DNA from: Lingula anatina
Lineage: Eukaryota > Brachiopoda > Lingulata > Lingulida > Lingulidae
DNA: 64,000 nucleotides
Reading direction: 5' to 3'
Assembly (NCBI RefSeq): GCF_001039355.2
Contig: NW_019775636.1
Location: 832,211 to 896,210, forward strand
How positions within the stretch are numbered: position 1 is the stretch's first letter; each line of letters opens with the position of its first letter. A program made the translations under genes and the position numbers. This document shows positions 57,448-64,000 of the stretch, in pieces. Under the pieces are notes generated by a model, which was not told where the DNA came from, searched no databases, and saw only the letters and a list, made by a program, of their open reading frames with translations.

Positions 57448-57941
57448 TGTTGCTAGACGCCGATTCTTTATTAAACAAATAAACTGTATTTACATTTTTA
57501 CCGTAACTACTATAACTTTACGTACATGTATATATACTATAACAGTTTTCATCAAGCCCAGAAGAAAAACAGAGTACCTGTATCCTCCCTTTTATACCAC
57601 CCACGTCAATCTTCATTGGACGTGCATTGAACTAGGCCTACTACTCATGAGTGTACCTCATTACGGCATCCACCCAAACATCTCAACGTACTTCTTTTTC
57701 ATCACAAAACGTGAATACATACGAAACGCGGAAAATATATTATTAATTATGTTAATATGTAGGCTACTGTGCAGAAAACAACTCAAGACAACGCTACTAA
57801 TTCAATCCCTTTCAGTCGCCCTCTCAGCCGAATATAGCTTTTTTTGTCTCCTCCATCCCCGTGTACCACAAACTTGCATAGTCCCATTCATAACAAAAGA
57901 GAAGGCAACAAAGACTATCGATTGTTCGTGATTTGGCCAAA
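57448..57941 (-). mobile_element. Possible solo LTR
   Basis: On the minus strand a TATAAAAGGGAGG box (about 57585) is followed 100-120 bases on by AATAAAGAATC (about 57470) and an end AACATCA, then TGGCTGTCGGTTCG, which could be a primer-binding site. These fit LTR order. No gag or pol follows and I cannot confirm the 5' edge. A plus-strand frame of 178 codons crosses it and is probably chance. Confidence 0.35.
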
Positions 57942-58239
57942 CAAGGCCGCTTTTATTATATAAACTCACTATCCTAATAATTTTTACAAAAATAACAATG
58001 TAGCAAATTGTTGCCTGCATTAAATGTTATGGCCTTAGGGATAAAATTTAAATATGAAATATTAAATAAGACTCATCATCCTAAAAATAATGATGTGACG
58101 AGTCAGCAAAAGTTATTTTCAAACAATTTTGCACAAATTTCGTTTGTGGGGTTTCAAAGAGGCCCCCACTATGCAACGGTTATCGTGACGTCCCATGGTA
58201 TAAGTAGCAACATGTGCCTCAATTGGGACCACCCCTCTA

Positions 58240-58963
58240 GGTATTTTTCAATTCAATTCAATTTATTTCTGTACTGGTACATAGATTGTCATGACCTTGT
58301 ACAATATGATATACTAATGACGATACTATACAGTTAGTGAATTACCATTTCTCTAGTTGGTATTATGTTGCCTAGCCATTTATGAATGAAAAAATAATCT
58401 TTATATAATGAACATACGTACTAGTAGTAAAATAACTCGTAAAATATTCTATCTAAGCAATGATTTAAACTTTGGTGAGATTATTAATTTACCATAAACA
58501 TACTATAAACATGTTACACAAAAGGATATGTTTAAACTTAAAACCACAGTTACAAAGCTGTTTACATGGCTGTTTAAGGCCAGTTTGATGACATATATAA
58601 TTACTATTAATGACAATTACATAAGACAGATAAGTAAATAAGTTACACAGATATAAATATTGTGCCATGTTCAGTCCCACTGCCGAGTCACTTCTCACAA
58701 CAGTTGGACCATACACTGACATTTTAAGGGATATGCTAAGAGTTACCAAGCAGAGCAACCACTTCACTTCTTTTCTTGAATGATTTGATTATAAAGTTGG
58801 AGAGGGACACTAAAGTATCTTTGTTGGCACTGTTAAATACATGGCATAATTGACTGTCTGGTGACCTTGTATCAGCTTTTAGGATTGAGGTTTTTCTAGG
58901 TAGAATTGAGCATGTGCAGAATGCGCATGTGCGTAAATAAGCTCTGGAGATAGTTGTCGCCAT
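58240..58963 (-). pseudogene. LINE 3' end: ORF tail and 3' UTR
   Basis: The minus-strand frame 58963-58739 ends LCHVFNSANKDTLVSLSNFI and SFKKRSEVVALL, which resembles the C-terminus of CR1/L2-like ORF2 proteins (…LxxFIxxSFKKR). About 490 bases of 3' UTR end in AATTCAATTCAA-type sequence at about 58240. The last ~150 bases match the insertion at 345-497. No intact reverse transcriptase is present. Confidence 0.55.
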
Positions 58964-59178
58964 AAAATCTCGTTTGACTACGCCAAACTTTTCTTTGTGG
59001 CCGCGTTTGCCTCGAGTGCAATGAACTCTTCTTAATGTAATTTATCTTATATAATGAGTTACACTCGATTGATCTAAAGTGCCAAGCACATATCTACTTA
59101 TTGTATTATTATTATATCTGAAATAATACGGAAAAAATATAATCTAATAAGATATCAAGTAAAAATGCTGTCTAAGAA

Positions 59179-59428
59179 CAGGGGCGGGTTTAAGAGGGGT
59201 GTCAGTCGGGTCCTGACCCCCCTTCAATTTTTGAAAAAAATTCACACCAATGGTCCCCACTTGAAATTGGAATTTTGACTTGCTGAATCATAGTTCTAAA
59301 CAGTACCGAAAGGCACCGTTCGCCCTCTAAAATACCGAGCCCCACGCCACGGGGGCCTGTCAAAGCATCTGCGGCCTGTAAGTCCTTAAAACCGGACCCC
59401 CCTTAAAATAATCCTGGACCCGCTCCTG
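59179..59428. mobile_element. 250-bp hAT-like MITE, AAGAA target duplication
   Basis: CAGGGGCGGGTTTAAG at the left and CTGGACCCGCTCCTG at the right are inverted with mismatches. AAGAA directly flanks both ends (59174-59178, 59429-59433). Inner parts show GGGTCCTGACCCCCC and ACCGGACCCCCC segments. There is no coding capacity. The ends and 5-bp duplication resemble the element at 33682. Confidence 0.8.
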
Positions 59429-59462
59429 AAGAATATACATTGTGGCTTTTTTTTTTTATTAA

Positions 59463-60475
59463 CCCTCAAGTGACCGAGTGGGGTCATTTAATGTGCCATC
59501 TCTTGATTTTTTATTCGAATTTTCTTTCCTTGCATGAGTTTGTTAGTCTGATAACCCTACACACTTTCACAGTTTTTTATAGGGATCAACCAATTAGTGT
59601 GGCGTATACATCACAAAATCTTGTGGGGTCATTTATGACCCCAAAGAGAAGCATTGGTTTTAAAATATTAGTTTTTAAATTTTATTCAAAGTTTTGCCCA
59701 CGCAACACTGACAGGAAAATGTCACATGCATGTGCTTCATGCAACCAGCCAGTTGTCCCAAAACATAGGCACAAATAAGTGGTTTGTGAAGATTGTGCTT
59801 GAAGTGATACTAATAGTGCATCGCTGATTCTAATTTCAGTAGCTTTGTTGGAACTTCTTCTCATAACTGGGTCTCTCATTTTGACGGTTACAATTTTCGG
59901 ATATTTCGAAAATGTAAAGAATTATGTTGATATCATATTATACATATATTAACAAATTGTTTGTGTGGATTTTGTTTTATACACAGATGTGGTAGTAACA
60001 TACACGTAGGTTAATTGAATGTGTTCTGAGTAGTATGACTTCCTTACCAGCATTAGGGTATTCCCTACTCAGCAAGTCAGCTAATTATTCTTATTGAAGT
60101 TAGCAGGATGCTATCTCATCATAAGTCAAATTATTTTTATTCAAAGTAATTTTGTAATGTACTTTTTTCATTTAGTGTGGCAAATAAAAAAGATAAATAT
60201 TTCTGCAAGTGGAAACTGACAAGGACTGTCTAAATACCGGTGTAATGTTGTTCTTAAAATCTGTGCTTGGTTATTTCATGCAATAAAAGTATTTTTACCA
60301 TATACTTATTACATTAGATCATTATAAAGTGTTTGTCTTAAATCCTGGGAGTAGTATATGTGTGATAAACCCTCAACAGCCTTTGATAATAAGGATCCCT
60401 GTACAGAGCACAATGGGGTCATAGATGACCCCACTTGGTCATTTCAGTCAGTAAAATAGCTTGGTCTCTTGAAGG
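59463..60475 (+). mobile_element. Internally deleted piggyBac-like element
   Basis: TTAA flanks both ends (59459-59462, 60476-60479). Ends CCCTCAAGTGACC and GGTCTCTTGAAGG are imperfect inverted repeats, and GGGGTCAT…ATGACCCC motifs occur inside both ends. Near 59690-59778 the plus frame ends CPRNTDRKMSHACASCNQPV and VPKHRHK, like the Cys/His-rich C-terminal domain of piggyBac transposases, with a Val where a Cys is usual. The catalytic DDD core is absent; at 1,013 bp the element is a deletion derivative. Confidence 0.75.
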
Positions 60476-60479
60476 TTAA

Positions 60480-61689
60480 GTATTAACATCGAACACAACG
60501 CAACAGGTTACGGTATGCACCATCTCGGTTTGGTTAGATTATTGTCCCTCGCCCCCAAATAGGTTAATAAGAGAAAGATAGAAGATAAGAATCGGAGAGA
60601 GAATGACGATGCAAAATTGTTGAGTTGTAAGGTTCGATTTAATGTTCACCGATCGAGAAGTAACCAACAAGAGTCTTGGATTTCCAAACACCTTTATTCC
60701 TACTGCTTAAGTTCGGGGCCCCACCGCGTCCCTTACAGCGTTACCATGACAGCAGCTACAGTACATAAGAACTTTTCAGAATTCTCTTTTCTCAACAATT
60801 TCTTTGAAAAAAACCTTTACAGATTTTGCAAAAAGAGGAAGAACGATTATATTTCCTAGGGGATAATGTTTGGAAATAACAGGAACAAACTGTTACAGAT
60901 ATATTCTTGAAAGACTGCCCCTTGTGACAGGAAAAAACAAAGAAGGAAGTCATGTACAGATGTAGGTGTAAACAATTAAGAATACTTTTCGAGAATTAAT
61001 TTTACTAGTATTGAATACCATGTACAAAGGAATGTGAAAACACCCTCCCTCCCCCCGTTCAGTGTAGAAAGACACAACAGGGTGGAGCTAGGTGTCATCT
61101 TCAAGACAACATTACTTGAAGAAATTCCGGAATGAATGCATAGTGAAACTTCTTTTAATTTTTTAAAAAGATTTTCCGAAAAAGAGGAAAGAAGATTATA
61201 TTTCCTCAGGGGAAATGTTTTCAAATAACAGGAACAAACTAGACCGTTACAGCTTCTTGAAAGGCCGTCTCTTGTGACAGGAAACAGAATAAAGTCATGT
61301 AGTTGAAAGTAATAAAAAACAAATTTCAATAATAAAATTTAGCAGTAATCACTAAGTTTGAAAATTTTTGGAACTTTATAAAGTATATTTTTATTTACTG
61401 TCATTCCTTATGTATGCCGAATTAGAATGTACATGTATACACCAGTGATAAGACTGAAAAAAACTAGGCAACTTTTTAGGAGAGAAATTGCTGAACGGTC
61501 GAGCAATGTGAGATACGCACGCAACTTTCCACGCACAGCAAACAGCATGGTACAGAAAAAAATAGCAAATAAGATAAAATAATGGGTAAAAACTGAGCTT
61601 TAGAAATGGGAATTTTCATAATTGGCCCAAAGGGATGGATTAAGACGACCAAAACCTCAGACGGGGATTTTTTTTTTTTTGTCTCAGCG
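60480..61689. other. No supported gene; two direct repeats
   Basis: 60815-60960 and 61165-61300 share AAAAAGAGGAA, GATTATATTTCCT, AATAACAGGAACAAACT, TTCTTGAAAG and TTGTGACAGGAAA in the same order. They look like two units of an old tandem duplication with a period of about 350 bases. Confidence 0.55.
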
Positions 61690-61975
61690 TCTGCTGTCCC
61701 TATCACAATTGACGTTTGTTTATATAACTCTCCAATCAAGCTGTTATTACCTGACGGGATCTGTCAAAACTGAATGATTTGATTGGCACGTTGTCAATCA
61801 AATGGTGAAGGAAGTTCACTTCACATGCTCGACAACTGTAGTTATCAACTGTGTAATGATTTTGATTGACGTTTGCTTATAAAACTGTCAATCAAAGTCC
61901 TGTGCTTTTGACAGCTTCCGTCAAAATTGAATTAAACCGTATGAGTTTGATTAGCACCTGTCTATCACAACACTT
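61690..61975. repeat. TTGATTGACG-rich repeat, inverted relative to 15.6 kb
   Basis: GACGTTTGTTTATATAACTC and GACGTTTGCTTATAAAACTG start two units about 170 bases apart, each with CAATCAAGCT or CAATCAAAG, CTGTCAAAA and TTTGATTGGCAC-like words. They match the reverse complement of the 15580-15810 units. Confidence 0.55.
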
Positions 61976-63281
61976 GTTACCTTTAGTTAGTTCATTTAGA
62001 ACTAAGTACATTTTCCATGCAGCTCTATTCAGTCTCAATTCCTACCAGTCCTGATAGGTACGTCTCGACAGATACGTCTTGACAGATAACGGGACCCGAT
62101 ACTTTCCCATACCTTTCAACCCATGTACCGATAAGTGCACGTGCCGATAGAATAATTAGACTAGAGTCTGCTTTTGAAAATGCTATCTAATGGTGGCACC
62201 TTATTTATTTTTAATCAATTAAAATTGTTTCTTGTAATTAAACATCAATTACCATTACCTGAGGGCCATGGGGAAGACAAAAATTTAATTCACTATGTTT
62301 TATCCTCAATAACTATTTTTTTATAAATAAATAAATAAAAAACTTCGCTTTGTTATTTATTACAAAAAGCATTATATTTACCCCCGCGACCTTGAATTTT
62401 GATACGTATTACGTACAAACATTGGCAGCGTTGCTAGCTCTCAAATGTTACTTCATTCTTCAATAAGACTTGTGCTGTGTGAAAAATAAACATACGGAGA
62501 CATTTGCTCCCAAATATATACTAAGCTCCATAAAAACATGTAATTTGATCATATAAATTTTGAAAGTTCCCTTTCAGAAAATGTGGCCTTACTTTGAAAT
62601 ACTGGTACAGACTGAAAACATACGTTTTTCAGGCGTCTGGACTGGTAGTTTAATTTGGTGCTTTGCAAAAGTAATCTTCTAAGAGTAGGTAGTTGTAACT
62701 GAAGTTTCGTTCGCGAAGGTAATTGAAAAATTTGGCAGTATTGTTCGTACGCTAGTTTTCTCAGCCCCCATACGAGGCTGCCATTAGGTTTTTTCCTTAC
62801 CTGAGAAAGCCATTATTTACTTCTCAAAATGCATGAAACGTTCATTTTATTTAGCGTGAAGCACCCCTTTCCTGTGACTCGTACATGCAGCTTTTTATTC
62901 TCCGTTATTCGTGAAAGAAAGTCGTTATACCCGGTGATTCATGATACGTGATTTTTGACGCGCATTTTCAGTGGAATTTGAATAAAGTTTTAATTACTGC
63001 GATTTGTGAATTGATAATTTTATTTCCCGTGAATTGTGATCACCTCGCCCCCCCCCCCCTTCTCCCAATTGTACCCTCTCTAGGATGTATCCTCCTGAGG
63101 GAGGTGAGGACATTTACACCTATTCTGAGTCAGTATTAGTTTTTTTATGTTCTTTATAAAACACATCTGTTAAGTCAATCCTGGCTGTGACAGCTCTAGT
63201 TAACTAAGCTGTAATCACTCTAGGTCCTAATGAACGCTGTCACTAATTCTAACGTTCTATACAAATCGAGTAAAAAAAAAA
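61976..63281. other. No supported gene
   Basis: AT-rich with scattered short frames, (AAAT)n near 62325 and a C-run near 63048. No exons or transposon ends were found. Confidence 0.5.
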
Positions 63282-63900
63282 CGCATCTTGTCTTCTCTAA
63301 CACAATTGGCTCAGGTGACTTTTTTGGGAGGGGGGGTGAAACATAGCCAAATAATTTGATATCAAACTTAATGGTTGATAAGATGTTATTATTTTTGCCA
63401 TTATGATGGTAGAAACCCTAAATCACCATCCCGGGATTAGGACCCCTGGCGCCATATCAAATAACAAAAACAAGTTTAAATCGAAACTTGTGTTCAAAAA
63501 GCGGGTGACCTGTACATTATTATGTAATACAGGTGAGCATTTCGGTGAGAGGTGTTCAGGTAGGACCAAGGTCAGTAGAAGATGGAGAAGACAGCGGTTC
63601 TTGGTACGTTGCTGCAATTTCCACATGTAGGCCAAAAATTTAGCACAGAAAATGACAGGAAGCTGCCGTAGCATTGTATAGATGATATAATATAACGCTG
63701 TGTATTTTGTGTAGACAACGTTTGCCCAAATGATGACATTTTAGTCCTTATGACTGTGGGAACATTGCACTTATGTTCAATACACTCTCCATTAGAATTT
63801 CAAAATCAGTTCAAAGTTTGAATGCTTTATTTTCTGTAATTTCAGAGAAGGAACGCACTTGCCAATGAGAAAGTGAGACCTGTCTAAAGGTCTGAACAAG
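63282..63900. repeat. Dispersed repeat, copy 2 (pairs with 6455-6880)
   Basis: It shares TGTCTTCTCTAACACAAT, GTGAGCATTTCGGTGAGAGG, GGACCAAGGTCAG and a final GTCTGAAC with copy 1, but has about 180 extra bases near its start. The minus-strand CxxC-then-stop pattern is shared. Confidence 0.6.
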
Positions 63901-64000
63901 TCCTCGACAAGTAAGACGACTGGACAGATATCTACATTCTCTTTGTTTTATTGGCGAGTTAATTGACCTGTTTTCAAAGTATCAAAAATATGTTGTATAT

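Noticed and set aside
57395-57931. 178-codon plus-strand frame
   Set aside because: No domain, AT-rich composition, and it crosses a probable minus-strand LTR and LINE remnant.
60520-60760. Possible LTR end on the minus strand (AATAAA followed by GGTTACTTCTCG)
   Set aside because: No partner LTR, primer site or coding region could be linked.

Overview
The window looks like AT-rich nuclear DNA from an animal. Coding signal sits in short exons bounded by GT/AG with consistent phases, there are two intact eukaryotic tRNA-Gly genes, an EGF/cadherin adhesion gene is present, and most of the rest is eukaryotic transposable elements (Ty3/Gypsy-type, hAT, Tc1, Harbinger, piggyBac-like, LINE). A marine invertebrate, perhaps a lophotrochozoan, is my guess; nothing here fixes the species. 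Two N gaps (16778-17130 and 30391-31347) and three single Ns (22192, 38115, 45197) mark a draft assembly.

Layout. 1-3.5 kb: a ~193-bp tandem repeat carrying a LINE tail, then a decayed but phase-consistent spliced Ty3/Gypsy- or Ginger-type integrase gene. 5.8-6.2 kb: a TA-flanked palindromic MITE. 6.5 kb and 63.3 kb: two copies of one dispersed repeat. 10.7 kb: tRNA-like remnants. 17.8-29.7 kb: a duplicated block (copies A and B) containing the same broken Gypsy pol remnant. Copy A later gained a 1,039-bp foldback element, whose empty site survives in copy B. Copy B gained a hAT transposon that was itself hit by an LTR element carrying an acidic, internally repeated ORF. 31.3-33.4 kb: a TIR element with a RecQ-like helicase fragment, then a ~59-bp minisatellite. 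36-39.7 kb: more of the 193-bp family, an integrase zinc-finger exon and a Harbinger transposase remnant. 40.6-41.05 kb: three minus-strand exons of an unidentified gene. 43.1-45.2 kb: a tandem duplication carrying two tRNA-Gly(GCC) genes. 45.2-48.0 kb: repeats and a second, truncated integrase copy.

The best host gene is at 48.2-53.15 kb on the plus strand. Six exons encode the C-terminal 574 residues of a protein with eight EGF repeats, two cadherin repeats and a Thr/Ser-rich tail, and a Tc1 element sits in its last intron. From 54 kb to the end are a 146-bp tandem repeat, an internally deleted Tc1, LINE remnants (one split by a MITE), a possible solo LTR, a 250-bp hAT-like MITE and a 1-kb internally deleted piggyBac-like element.

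The genes do not form a pathway. The window is mainly a record of layered transposition and duplication around one adhesion-type gene and two tRNA genes.
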